A stretch of DNA of 64,000 bases from assembly GCA_029168955.1 (NCBI GenBank), contig JAPDOI010001062.1, forward strand, positions 124,001-188,000, written 5' to 3'. Within the stretch, counting starts at the first letter, position 1. Every line of letters begins with the position of its first letter. Below are positions 1 through 10,065 of this stretch, piece after piece. The DNA is from Aplectana chamaeleonis (taxonomy: Eukaryota; Nematoda; Chromadorea; Rhabditida; Cosmocercidae). Both the position numbers and the translations under genes were made by a program. The notes beneath the pieces were generated by a model that was given only the letters and a program-made list of their open reading frames with translations, was not told the origin of the DNA and searched no databases.

Positions 1-398
1 CTAGTGCTCCTCATCATAGTCTGGACATTTTTCAACTTAACATTGATGGCCTGCGTGCCAAACTTGTTGAACTGACATTGTACATTGAACGCTATCGTCC
101 TGATGTCATCCTCTTGCAGGCGACAAAACTTAGCGCTTTCTCTTCCCTACCCCGCCTCCCCGGTTACACGTCTTACCACCTCCCCCGTACTTCCCATGGT
201 GGTGGCGTCTCTACTTTTGTAAAATCTTCTATTCCCTCACACCTCATTGCGCTCCCCGCTGATAATGTTGTTGAGTGTATCGGTGTCCATATTGTATTGC
301 AAAGTTGCCCATTAGATGTTGTTAATGTTTATATTCCCCCAAACCACCTCTTGTCCCAATTCTTTTGATCCTACACCATTTTTGCTTACTGTACACTA
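1..398 (+). pseudogene. LINE-A copy 1, endonuclease fragment (5' part)
   Basis: The plus-strand reading contains the start of an APE-type endonuclease: a LNIDGLRAK-like segment, then DVILLQATKL where the related copy at 41.5-45 kb has DVILLQETKL. The catalytic Glu of the QETK motif is therefore Ala here. The fragment follows the 41.5-kb copy through its VNVYIPP segment and then becomes frameshifted. The window begins inside the element. At about position 398 the match stops, and it resumes near 3355 after a large insertion; about 130 bp of endonuclease sequence present in the other copy is missing at the break. Clearly a dead copy. Confidence 0.85.
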
Positions 399-439
399 TA
401 CATGGGCATTCGACCCGAGTTTTCGATTGAATGAGTAAT

Positions 440-655
440 TCGAATACGGCCATCTAAAAAATTCCGAATAAATGAATACATTCGAATAATGCCTTTTAAA
501 AAATCCCGAATAAATGAATACATTCGAATAATGGCTTTTAAAAAATCCCGAATAAATGAAGATATTCGAATAAGGCGTTTTAAAAATTCCCGAATAAATG
601 AATATATTCGAATAAGGCGTTTTAAAAATTCCCGAATAAATGAATACCTCAGGCA
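440..655. repeat. 42-bp tandem array, five units
   Basis: The unit contains CCGAATAAATGAATACATTC followed by GAATAATGCCTTTTAAAAAA. The landmark G of CCGAATAAATG falls at 466, 508, 550, 592 and 634, so the period is exactly 42. Because 42 is a multiple of three, both strands stay open and give spurious ORFs with a 14-residue repeat. Units diverge slightly from left to right. Confidence 0.85.
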
Positions 656-1229
656 ATCGCCGCATTCTATGCGTGTCGGATATGCGTTCAACTCGAAGAC
701 AAGGCGGTTCCAAGCACAGTCAGGGAACGTGCTGCTAGGGGAGCATGTGCTCCTATTGTGTTTCAAATTACAGCACGTGCCCCAACAAAGAAGCCGTCCA
801 ATGAGTGCATGATACACATTCAACTCGATGACAAAACTATTATCAAAAAAAGGAAAGTATACGATGCACTCCTGAGACGGAACTGAGAGATCGACAGCTT
901 CGCCGGTTCAATTACCCAAATTTGCGGTACTTTACCGGCCCGGCGGCTGGAAGCCTCGTTCAATCGCTGACGGCCTCAGATGGTGCTCGGCGAGCTGGCC
1001 GCGTCGCACGTAGGTGTGCCAGCCGCGTCGCGTCTGTGTGCTGCTACGATAACGCTGGACTACCTTGCAGCACGTACTCCTGCGACTGAATTTTGCGTCA
1101 CATGCTCCTGCCATAAAATTTTGCAGCACGTGCTGCTGTTTGGAGCACGTGCCCCTGTGATGAAGTCTTTCGATGGGTGTGGTCACTCGAGTTGAATGCA
1201 TATTCGACATGCATTGAAAGCGGCGGTTT

Positions 1230-1395
1230 TCTGAGACATTCGAATAATCCCTTTTAAAAATCCCGAATAAATGAATACATTCGAATAAAGCCTTTTCAAA
1301 ATTTCCGAATTAAATGAATATATTCGAAAAGTCGACCAACTATTCGAATCCTATTCAAATATTCGAATAATATTCGACATTTCGAAATCAAGGTC
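1230..1395. repeat. Second block of the 42-bp array plus ATTCGAAT palindromes
   Basis: Two further units of the same 42-bp repeat in the same orientation (landmarks at 1265 and 1307), followed by short overlapping TATTCGAATA words ending near 1393. The DNA between the two blocks (about 656-1229) carries several CAGCACGTGC-like words in inverted arrangement, so the 440-1395 segment may itself be one non-autonomous element. Confidence 0.7.
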
Positions 1396-2945
1396 AATAT
1401 CACCACGGAACTTCCACTTCCGAAGAAACTAGGAGACTGTTTTTATCGTGAACTACCTTCAAGACGGGGAACGCTAACAAGGAAACTACCTATAGCCAAA
1501 GTGACAGTCCCACATAAACTGTACTTTTCTAGAACCACTTTAAACGTAGAGCCCGAATATGCCCTTCACAGCTGCCTAGTCACTCTGAAAAAAATCGTAA
1601 TAGGCATTCTCCCGTTTCGCATACCTATTGTACCATCCAAAAACGCATACTGATCTTTCGAGAAGCTGAAAACGGTCAATCGTGTTCAGCGCACAAAACA
1701 ACCCCCTGGACAAAGCTTGGGTAAAAGCACTTTTTCCCGAGCTTCCACGAAGTGATACCATTTCCCACATGTACCTATTTTCGTTTGAGCGTAAACCTAA
1801 ATCAAATAGGGCTTCAGAAAGCGTTGCAGAAAAACATTCCAGATTTGACCTTAAATTCCCCTAGAGGTGGTGGTGGTGGTGGGGGGTTGTTTGGATGCTG
1901 ATCACGAAGCTGAGGTTTCTTTGTCAATTGTCGACTAAATTCGTTCAAAGCTTCTCATCGGGAGGGAAATTTGATGGCAAAATGCGACTTTTGACGTTTC
2001 CCGGAGCGCTACGATGTTGCTCAAATCGTTTCTTTGAGGGTTATATGTAGTGCTCAACGCGTATCTGATGCAGTATATCGATTTTCTGACAGCTTGCGGT
2101 AGATTACGGTGGGTATGCGGTAGTTTGGTTAAAGTCTCGGATTTGACTCAAAATTGCTATGCGGAGGTAATTCGGGGTGCTGAATGCGAATTCCATGCCG
2201 ATGGTGGTTGAGAGATACACGTGGCACGCACGCAAGCGAGGAGGTAATGATAGTCATGAACATCGGTCAAGTGATATCACGTTAGATCGCTGCGTCGCGG
2301 CTATCTCTCGGCCAGTGATCGACGATACACATATTGCCCTAAAGCAAATTATTCGAAAAGGTGATGAGCATCAAGATAGCAGAATATTCGATAAGAGGAG
2401 AAAAAGCGCGGCGAGAGAAATTTCTGCAGAATATGAGTTTGAGTTGCATAACTTGTCCTTGCTTCTCATGTTTGATTCTTATATTTGCGTTTCGTATATG
2501 TATGTGTATACAGAATCAATTTCGAAATTCAAAGAAGGGAGACCAGTGACGGAGGGGTTGCAAAATGGGAGGAGATTGGCTTACATAGCTGCCACAATGG
2601 GGGACAGGGGGCAGCCACACTTTCGTGGATACCCTCTATCCACCATTACGGCGGCGACGGCCTAACGCAATGGGAGCTAGAGAACACACTATTGATTTCG
2701 CGGAGGCGGCCCAGCGCCAATGGGCGACGGCTAGCAGTCCGGCCTGTTGCGGCAACTTCGAATAGCACCGCCCCTAATCGATATGCGCTGCTTGTGTACA
2801 GCGCGCAACGGGAGACCGGCACACAAGAACGAACAGCGGAAATGTTACTCACAAAAATGGATAGCTCAATTTGCGAAAAGATTCTTTGAAGGGTTTCTAT
2901 TCCAAAGGTAGAGAGAATAGGTTTTGTCTATTTCGAAGGTGAGAC
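1396..2945. other. Non-coding interior of the array-rich insertion
   Basis: I see no supported gene. There is a short GGT/G-rich microsatellite at about 1864-1888. Around 2217-2330 the sequence resembles the repeat at 36.6-37.2 kb (GGCACGCACGCAAGCGAGGA and a CCAGTGATCGA word), so a shared repeat family is present. The 162-codon open frame at 2177-2665 runs through that repeat and has no recognisable domain. Confidence 0.5.
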
Positions 2946-3345
2946 ACTTTTTTCCGAATATTCGAATAAATCCAAAATTCAAATTTTCGAATATTCGAAT
3001 AAATCCAAAAATCAATTCTCGAATAAATCGAATATTCGAATAAATCCAAAAAATCAATTCTCGAATAGATCGAATATTCGAATAAATCCAAAATTGAAAT
3101 TCTCAAATAAATCGAATTTTCGAATAAATCCAAAATTTAAATTTTCGAATAAATCGAATATTCGAATAAATCAAAAAATTCAATTCTCGAATAAATCGAA
3201 TATTCGAATGAATCCAAAATTTCAATTCTTGAATAAATCGAATATTCGAATAAACCCCAAAATTTAAATACTCAAATGAATCGAATATTCGAATACTCGA
3301 ATATTCGAATTATTCGAATATTATTCGAATAATTATTCGATTCGG
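2946..3345. repeat. AT-rich tandem array with TTCGAATA core
   Basis: About nine imperfect units of roughly 41-42 bp, built from ATTCGAATAAATCCAAAA and CTCGAATAAATCGAATA-like halves, ending in overlapping TATTCGAATA palindromes. It is a different repeat from the left-hand 42-bp array but uses the same palindromic word. Confidence 0.8.
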
Positions 3346-3354
3346 TCCCAAGTC

Positions 3355-5830
3355 TACCCCTACTCGTCTCCCCAACACCGGCAGGCCCTCTTCGCCAGAT
3401 GTTACTTTCGTCTCCTCCTCTCTGGCTGTATGTTGTAACTGGTCCACTGCTGTTGTCATGGTCAGCGATCATGTACCAATATGTGCATCACTGGATTTGT
3501 CTCTTAATAGTCATCTGGCACCCTTCTCAGGCTCACGAAGCAAATTGTATACTAATTATCGTAAGGCTAATTGGGTCCTGTTTAAAGAGGTGTTACTCGG
3601 TCGGGTAGCCAACTATCCGCTCACCGGCTCTGTACACGAGAAAGAGAAGTTCGTCGTTGATGCCATATGCAATGCCTCTAGAACAGCCATTCCTACAGGA
3701 CAATGAGAGAACGTTTCACCCTGACGTTCCGAAGGAAGTTCTGGAGCTGATCGAACTACGTGATGAGAAGCGTCGAGCCAACCCCGCTGACTCGAGCATT
3801 CAGCAACTGTCTGACGAAATCACCAACTTGCTCAACAATCAGAAGCAAAAGCGATGGCAGGAGTTTACTGAGTCCATTTACTTCACGACTGACGCCAAGA
3901 AAACATGGTGCGTTCTTATGCTTTCAGGAAAGAGAATGTCAACGGAGCGAAACATGCTGGAGTTCCCTTCTGGTAGATTCGAGTCTGGATATGGTGCTGC
4001 CTGTCGGCTTGAGAAACTGTTTGCCTCGGCGACGTCGCGCCGTGATCGTTCTCATAGAAGAACTCTCCGGTCCATAAGGAAACTCAGTCGTCACGATACA
4101 CCTGCATTAACTCCCTCTACTATGTCAGCCCTCATCGGAACCTTGAAGATATCCAGGGCTGAGGGACCCGACGGCATCTCAGCTATCCATCTGAAGCATC
4201 TGCCAGACCAATTCCACGAGTTACTAAGCGATCTTATCTACTCGTCGTTCAGTACTGGTGTGATTCCCGCAAGGTGGAAGCAAGCCATCGTCCTACCGAT
4301 CCCGAAACCAGGAAAGCCTGAGGACAAGGCAACCTCTCATCGACCCATTTCCCTATTGTCCCCCATTGCTAAGTCAGCGGAGAAGATCATCTGTCCGCAT
4401 CTCCAAACCGCACTCCTACATAATGTGCATCAACATGGCTTCAAGAAGGCTCACTCCACTATTACCGCACTCACGTCGATTACGGAACACATAATTGCCG
4501 GTTTCAATAGCAAAGCTCCTGCTGGTAGAAGCCTGGTCGTCGCAGTTGATCTGACAGCCGCTTTTGACAATGTCAGCACTTCCTTGCTGTCTAAGTCGAT
4601 TCTGGACTGTGATATGCCCGACTGGTGTAAACGATGGACCGACAACTTTGTCAAAAACCGCTCTATACGTGTGAAGTTCGACGGACACTTGTCGAAGTCT
4701 GTTCCCTTGAAGGCAGGCGTTCCCCCAGGTGGAGTATTGTCACCAAGCCTATTTTCTCTGTATCTGTCCGATATTCCGAAGCCATCGCCTAACATCCACT
4801 TATGTCTGTATGCGGATGACATCACTATTGTGTGTACTGACCCTGTTATTGACCGCGCCACTGCGGAGATGAACAAATACCTCAGCAGTCTGGCCGTATT
4901 CTTGGAATCAAAACAGTTAAAGGTCTCGCCTACGAAGTCCAGCGTTACTCTGTGCACTACTGACACGGCTGAACACAAACTGCATCCCCAGGTTCTTTGG
5001 GAAGGAAATCTGCTGCCCCTATCCAAACACCCCCGTCTACTCGGTGTATTCCTGGACCCTTCATTGTGATTCCATGAAAACTCACGTATTCGAGCTGCTG
5101 CGGCCAATGCGCGCAACAACATACTCCGCGCTCTAGCTGGCACAACATGGGGTAGCTCAAACGAAAACGTTCTGGAACAAACTTCAGCGAACACAAAACG
5201 CTGCTCTACGTGTCATCACTGGATGCCCCAAGTCCACTCCTGTATCCCACCTACATCAAGAATGTGCACTACTTCCTGTAAAGCAGCATTGCCAACTGCA
5301 GACCCAACAGTTCCATATTGGCATAGTCAGGAATGTCGCTCACCTCAACTATCACTTGCTATCATCCAACCCCCCTCATTCCCGCAACATCCGTGCACCG
5401 TTGTATGCTGCTGTCTCTGTAAATGACCGTCAACGTTGAGCGACCTCAGAGCTCAACCGGAAGAGGCTCCTGCAGATGGAGCACACCAGATTCGTCAATG
5501 AATACCTCTCCTGTGCCCCTCCAAATTCTATACTCGACGGTGTACCGCCCAAGGTCGATGATAGCGAGATGGATCTACCAAAACGCTCCCGAGTAATTTT
5601 GGCAGGTCTTCGCTGTGGACATTCCTCATTCCTGGAGACCTATGTCCATAGGATCGATCCATCGGTCCCCGACGTATGTCCTGACTGCCACGGCACAGGG
5701 CATGATTCATTACATTTATTTTCATGCCCAGCTCGACCAACTTCACTGACAGCTCTGGATATGTGGAAGAAGCCGTGCGATGTGGTTGCCTTCCTGCGCC
5801 TATGAGAAGATGCTCATTGTGGCCGATAAG
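3355..5830 (+). pseudogene. LINE-A copy 1, endonuclease C-terminus and reverse transcriptase
   Basis: The endonuclease resumes with the SDHVPICASL motif near 3462, so the catalytic SDH is intact here. The main frame (3657-5069) then runs through reverse transcriptase: AEGPDGIS, HRPISLLSPIAK, QHGFKKAHST, VVAVDLTAAFDNV, GVPPGGVLSPSLF (the usual Gln of VPQG is Pro) and LYADDITIVC. A stop at 5067-5069 and a deletion near 5160 relative to the 41.5-kb copy break the C-terminal domain. The last frame (5476-5805) gives a CPDCHGTGHDSLHLFSC knuckle and stops at CGCCTATGA. A short 3' UTR with a GATAAGAAGAAGAA tail follows. Confidence 0.9.
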
Positions 5831-5850
5831 AAGAAGAATCAAAGATTGGT

Positions 5851-6178
5851 CACCTCTGAACTTACAAGGAAGAAGCTGCAGCAAATCGACCACACCAGAT
5901 TGGTATCTGAATACCTGTCCAGTGCCCCTCCCTATCCCATCCTTGGCACTGGGCCCCCATGGTCGATGACAGTGAGACTCTGCCCAGACGCTCCCGCGTT
6001 ACTCTAGCGGGTCTACGTTGAGGTCATTCTTCCTACCTCAAAGCCTACGCTCATAGGATCGACGAGTCGGCCCCGGATCAAAGTCCCGACTGTCACGATA
6101 CTGATCATGCTCCGTCAGACCTACTTCTCTCTCTGCTCGTGATATGTGGAACAAATACTTGGCTGATAAGAAAAAGAA
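5851..6178 (+). pseudogene. LINE-A 3' fragment (second copy)
   Basis: Immediately after the GAA tail of copy 1 comes another, 5'-truncated LINE-A 3' end: a segment equivalent to HTRLVSEYLSSAP, a degraded CPDC knuckle, and a second GATAAGAAAAAGAAGAAGAA tail. Frameshifts and an in-frame stop (GGTCTACGTTGAGG) are present. It sits head-to-tail with the copy before it. Confidence 0.8.
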
Positions 6179-6185
6179 GAAGAAG

Positions 6186-6558
6186 CCGATAATCCACTTT
6201 GCCCGGATTGCGGGCTCGAGGAACATACAGTACCTCACACGTTCTCATGCTTTGGAAAGCCAACACCTCACAATCAAAGATCTACGGCTTAAACCAGTGG
6301 AAGTATTCGATTTCCTGTCACTTTAATCATACAAGATTAAATAAAAACAACAAAAAAACAAAAAAACCAAAAATCTGAAATTAAATAAAATGAAGAAATA
6401 AAAAAGAGGGTCGAAAATGCCCCACTCAGGAATTCTACAGGGAAGAAAGTCCCTGCAACTTTGCATCGATTACGTCGTCTACATGCCGGAAATTGGATTC
6501 AGGATCACTGTCTATGGTGGAAGATGGGCAACAACAACAACAACAACAACAACAACCG
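6186..6558 (+). pseudogene. LINE-C 3' end fragment with UTR and CAA microsatellite
   Basis: A CPDC-x4-H-type knuckle (PLCPDCGLEEHTVPHV) and the ending VEVFDFLSL before TAA at about 6326 match the degenerate LINE-C copy at 40.9-41.1 kb. The following A-rich stretch and the words GGGAAGAAAG and TCTACATGCCGGAA match the 3' region at 41.1-41.25 kb. A (CAA)n run at about 6530-6557 ends the fragment. It starts at the GAA tail of the preceding LINE-A fragment. The next 200 bp before 6777 show nothing I recognise. Confidence 0.75.
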
Positions 6559-6776
6559 TGAGATGGACTGACTGCATTCTTGTTTGGGGAAACCCCACCG
6601 ATATCAATCCGGTGGGACCGCGACCCCCTATCGAGGGGCGGGCTCCATAGCGGCAAATGTTTTGCACTTCTGGACCATCGCACAAGACTTTGGGAATTAT
6701 GGGCGGTACATCGCATTTCTGATGTGAAAACTCGCGAAAAGTGAGTAGGCTGTGCGGGTACCCGTTGCAATGCGTT

Positions 6777-8102
6777 GCAATGGCATACGACAGTGTTGAC
6801 CTGGGTATTCTATCGGATAACATACTGAAGTCCTCCATTCCACCGTGGCAGAAGCGTTGGATAACAGCATTCGTCAAGGGCCGTCGAGCAAAAGTTATGT
6901 TTCAAAATCATGTCTCTAAAAGTATCCCCATAGCTGCCGGTGTTCCGCAAGGCGGAGTCTTATCGCCCGCTCTGTTTAATCTGTACTTAGAGGACATTCC
7001 GGCACCTCCCCAGGACATTAAAGATGTCGCCTACGCTGATGATATGACTATCATGTGCCAAAACCGCGACATGCAAGTGGCCGCGAGCAAGATCAACGAG
7101 TACCTGATTGATTTGAAAAGCTATTTCGATAACAAGATGCTCATTGTCTCAGCTGCCAAGTCTTCAGTATCAGTTTTCACAACGGACCCCAAAGAGCACA
7201 GCGCCCATCCCGATGTCAGCTGGGGTGGAGATCGCCTGCCTGCTGCTCGCTTCGTCAAACTACTCGGCCTTATACTCGATCCGTCGCTGAAGTTTCACAA
7301 GAACACCGAGCAAAAGCAAGCAATTGTAAGAGCTAAACTCAATGTGCTAAGGGCACTGGGAGGTACATCATGGGGCAGCAGTAAGGAAACTATTCCGACC
7401 ACGTATAAGGCTATACTGCAGCCCGCCCTAGAGTATGCGGCACCGGTTTGGCAGCACTCAGAGTCGGACTCATCCTGGGCTAAGGTGCAGCGTGTACAAA
7501 ACGCTGCTCTTCGGATCGCCACCGGATGTGCTAGGAGTTCGCCAATCGAGCATTTACACGCCGAGACACGGGTGCTACCAGTAAAGGAGCACTGTCAGCT
7601 CCAGGCCCAGCCGCTGTACATTAACATCGTCAAGCAGTCCAACCACCCATCTTGGAGAGTACTTGAGCCTGTAAGAGAGAGAGGCATCAGAAAACCTTTT
7701 GCCGATGCTCCAGATAAAGTCGATCTGCAAGGATGGCACGATTCATATCAAGAACGACTCCGTCTGTTGCGCGAGGAGCACACCCATTTCGTCAGAGGGT
7801 ATCTGGAAAGAGCGGCTGTTAATCCTATTCTGGGTACTGTGCCGCCTCGAGTTTCTGAGTCTGAGTCTCAGCTTAGTAGACGTGCCAGATGCACTCTAGC
7901 CTCGTTGCGCTTTGGGCACTCAACGTTCCTGAAGTCCTACGTGAACAGGATCGACAATAGCACTCCCGACGTTTGCCCGGACTGTGGTGGTCCTGGCCAC
8001 AATGCCCTACACTTATTCAACTGTCCAAAAAACCCTACAACATTGACTACAATAGACCTTTGGACGAATCCAACGCTGGTCGCCCAGTTTCTGAACCTAT
8101 AG
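6777..8102 (+). CDS. LINE-B copy 3, 5'-truncated reverse transcriptase
   Basis: Homology to LINE-B begins inside the RT palm (AYDSVDLGILS aligns with AFDTVNLGILS of copy 2) and is then uninterrupted to the stop. Visible motifs are PIAAGVPQGGVLSPALF, YADDMTIMC, PVWQHSESDSSWAKVQRVQNAALRIATGC-type thumb sequence, and the C-terminal CPDCGGPGHNALHLFNC knuckle. A 3' UTR of about 30 bp ends in AAAGAAGAAGAA at about 8133. The truncated 5' end is typical of incomplete reverse transcription. The open frame makes this the best-preserved LINE-B 3' half in the window, but without an endonuclease or RT N-terminus it cannot be active. The upstream in-frame extension to 6741 is not part of the element. Confidence 0.9.
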   Translation, partial: AMAYDSVDLGILSDNILKSSIPPWQKRWITAFVKGRRAKVMFQNHVSKSIPIAAGVPQGGVLSPALFNLYLEDIPAPPQDIKDVAYADDMTIMCQNRDMQVAASKINEYLIDLKSYFDNKMLIVSAAKSSVSVFTTDPKEHSAHPDVSWGGDRLPAARFVKLLGLILDPSLKFHKNTEQKQAIVRAKLNVLRALGGTSWGSSKETIPTTYKAILQPALEYAAPVWQHSESDSSWAKVQRVQNAALRIATGCARSSPIEHLHAETRVLPVKEHCQLQAQPLYINIVKQSNHPSWRVLEPVRERGIRKPFADAPDKVDLQGWHDSYQERLRLLREEHTHFVRGYLERAAVNPILGTVPPRVSESESQLSRRARCTLASLRFGHSTFLKSYVNRIDNSTPDVCPDCGGPGHNALHLFNCPKNPTTLTTIDLWTNPTLVAQFLNL

Positions 8103-8286
8103 CAATTACTCTCTTCGCGGCTGCAAAGAAGAAGAATCAATGCGATAATAGCAATGCTGTTTGCAATTACTACATGACCTCATCTTTTATTCAAAAGGAA
8201 AAAAAACTTTTTTTATTGCAATGCAATAGTAGTTTCAAAGCAAAAAAAAAAGAATCAATAGGGAAAAAAGGCAACGTATTTCTCAC

Positions 8287-8483
8287 CTAACAGTTGATAG
8301 CACATCTCCTACAGACCACGCCCACTTTTGTTGCGGTATAATCATGAAGGTGAGATCGGGAAGAGGTTGTCGAGGTACTACGTCGTGAATTACCGTCAAC
8401 AAAAAGAAATTCAGAAACGCCGACAGCATCAGACAACAGAATGCTATAGCCGTTTTCAGGCCCTCGGATCGCCGCGGATGCAT
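8287..8483 (-). CDS. Exon of a sphingomyelin-synthase-like gene
   Basis: The 197-bp segment is bounded by a TGTTTCAG acceptor and a TTAG|GTGAGA donor on the minus strand. It encodes a hydrophobic helix (about residues 9-32), then IHDVVPRQPLPDLTFMIIPQ and KWAWSVGDVLSTV. In sphingomyelin synthases (phosphatidylcholine:ceramide cholinephosphotransferases) the first transmembrane helix is followed by the same IHE-x-P-x-PLPD-x-F arrangement; as I recall it, C. elegans SMS-1 has LKTLVAF followed by PPLPDIVFELIP. The enzyme would act in Golgi or plasma membrane. ATG lies directly after the acceptor, so this may be a first coding exon (cis- or trans-spliced) or an internal one. The LINE-B copy at 6.8-8.1 kb would lie in the following intron. 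I did not find the remaining exons. It could also be a SMS-related homologue without the same activity, or a pseudogene. Confidence 0.7.
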
Positions 8484-9435
8484 CTGAAACACATTTAATC
8501 ACCGCAAAATATACAAAGGATCAATTTCAAATCAGAAAATGGAGGTCGAGCTGTGGCGAACGTGCCAAGAAGTAACTATGTGGAACTTGGTCGCGCATGA
8601 CGATCACGTGGAACAGGTTCCCGGCTTGTTCCAAAACAAGTACGCGACAGGGAATCGCGGAATTCCCTCTTCCACCACATTCAAAATTCATAGCAAAGAC
8701 TTCAAATCGACATCGTAATAACTGGACGGAAATGTTAAACAAAATGTTTTGCGAAAAACCACTTCTCTTTCTCCACGTGAATCATTTTCTACGTTAAAAC
8801 ACAGCCACCTCGATGAATATCAATATTACAGCTGATATTTCCAGCATTTCAACATGACTAATCCAAAGATCCTATGGAAAAAACAATCGCAGCCGCGGAA
8901 GCGAGACATTTTGACTTCAGACCACAGGAAAAAAATGAGACTCAATTAAGTGAAGGGAACAAAATAACCCTCAATGGACAGACTCCTTAAAAACTAGTTA
9001 ACACGAACTTGTCAGTATACAGAAACGCCTTATGTCGTCTACCATTTGCCGTCCGTTCTTGAGCTCGTATGTAAAATAAGGTACAGAATTTTGTTTACTT
9101 TCACGGTTGTTGTGTGGGTTCAAAATAAATTTGCCGTTCCGAAATCTCTTGAGTAAAATGCAGAGAAATATAAAAGAAGATAAAAGATTTCAAGATGAAC
9201 AAAAAACACAGTTAGAAGATAATATTTCGCCTTTCTATTGGGACGTTGCTTCACTCACTCAATTTTCTCCTTCAACACCCTCAGTGGTGGAATATTTTCT
9301 TGGCTAGCTACACAATTTTCGTGTCATCCAGTGAACTACAACAACCCTTCGAGTGATCTGTATGAACAGTCATGTATAGTTCTCCGTATTTATTACCCCA
9401 TCACGATGTGTGGCTGAGCTTAAAGCGACTTGCAG
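8484..9435. other. Intergenic or intronic DNA, no gene seen
   Basis: AT-rich sequence without recognisable coding, repeat or RNA features. A 71-codon minus-strand open frame at 8527-8742 lies upstream of the sphingomyelin-synthase-like exon, but it shows no domain and no convincing splice sites. Confidence 0.4.
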
Positions 9436-9570
9436 GTGCCGTTAAGTGTGAGCGTTCCCTTCATCAATGCCGAGGACTGGGATAAGCTAGCCACCTTGGC
9501 CGCTACCTGGTCAGCAAAAGGCGCGAGCGCGAGCGCCGCGGCTGGCCGTCAGGCCCGCGACGGCGAATGA
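9436..9570 (+). CDS. Unassigned terminal-exon-like segment
   Basis: A GACTTGCAG acceptor is followed by 44 open codons and a TGA. The peptide begins VPLSVSVPFINAEDWDKLA and ends with an Ala/Gly-rich stretch, GRQARDGE. The segment is much more GC-rich than its surroundings, as expected of coding or captured DNA. I do not recognise the protein. It could be the last exon of a plus-strand host gene, a captured fragment in an unrecognised transposon, or a chance open frame. Confidence 0.3.
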   Translation: MPLSVSVPFINAEDWDKLATLAATWSAKGASASAAAGRQARDGE

Positions 9571-9873
9571 GCTTACCAGGCACATAGATTCTTATCGATA
9601 TGAATGGAGAGCATTGTGCTGCCTCGCTTCTAACGTAAATAATGAGCCCAAGTCTGAAGCTGACTGCCGCGAGTTCAGCATGTCCAATTAATGTGATGAC
9701 AAATGAAGATTTTCATGAAGAGCGCTGAAGTCTCATCAAGTTAAATGCAGAATTTCCAAACGACTCGCCAAGGATTTCCGAGCGACAGTTTGGAATGGAT
9801 CTTGGCGCGTTGAGCACGGAATTAACATAAATTTTTGTAGTGTTGATCTACCAAAAGTCATTATTTTGAGTAG

Positions 9874-10065
9874 AGTTGCCTGACTGTTGCTCAACTAGAT
9901 CTGAAACATGTGCTTAAAGGGGAACCGTTTAACGGGTCAATGCTTTCTGCCGAAGTCATAAAGATGGCGCGCCGCATACACAGGGACGCACGCCGACCAG
10001 ACGAACCATTTCTCTTTGACGGCTTAATCCTCGCAGACGCCTCGGTCATCGGGACTCACGCGTAA
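9874..10065 (+). CDS. Unassigned open segment, possibly an exon
   Basis: A frame open for 63 codons between TAG (9871) and TAA (10063), including GEPFNGSMLSAEVIKMARR and DEPFLFDGLILADASVIGTH. The composition is protein-like and GC-rich. Possible acceptors are TTTTGAGTAG just before the frame or CAACTAG at about 9899. It lies about 300 bp after the previous segment on the same strand. No family recognised. A chance open frame is possible. Confidence 0.3.
   Translation, partial: SCLTVAQLDLKHVLKGEPFNGSMLSAEVIKMARRIHRDARRPDEPFLFDGLILADASVIGTHA

Larger units (their letters stand above)
399..3354. mobile_element. Array-rich insertion splitting LINE-A copy 1
   Basis: About 3 kb of unrelated DNA separates the two halves of LINE-A copy 1. 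Its left edge reads CATGGGCATTCGACC and the reverse complement of its right edge reads CTTGGGACCGAATCGA, an imperfect terminal inverted repeat. Both ends carry arrays of TTCGAATA-type palindromic words, and a third array lies inside. There is no convincing coding sequence. This looks like a non-autonomous DNA transposon, possibly hAT-like, or several nested ones. No clean 8-bp duplication was found, and the missing 130 bp of host LINE may have removed it. Confidence 0.55.

Noticed and set aside
440..655. CRISPR-like regular array
   Set aside because: Units are contiguous 42-bp tandem repeats without unique spacers, and all context is eukaryotic.
489..812. 107-codon plus frame and the opposing minus frames over the 42-bp array
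   Set aside because: They are produced by a repeat period divisible by three; both strands are open, and the peptides are simple 14-residue repeats.
2177..2665. 162-codon frame as a host gene
   Set aside because: It runs through a repeat related to 36.6-37.2 kb and shows no domain or splice context.
4451..5194. 247-codon minus-strand frame opposite LINE-A RT
   Set aside because: Shadow of the RT coding strand, which has all catalytic motifs.
8527..8742. Upstream exon of the sphingomyelin-synthase-like gene
   Set aside because: No resemblance to the N-terminus of that family and no clear splice sites.
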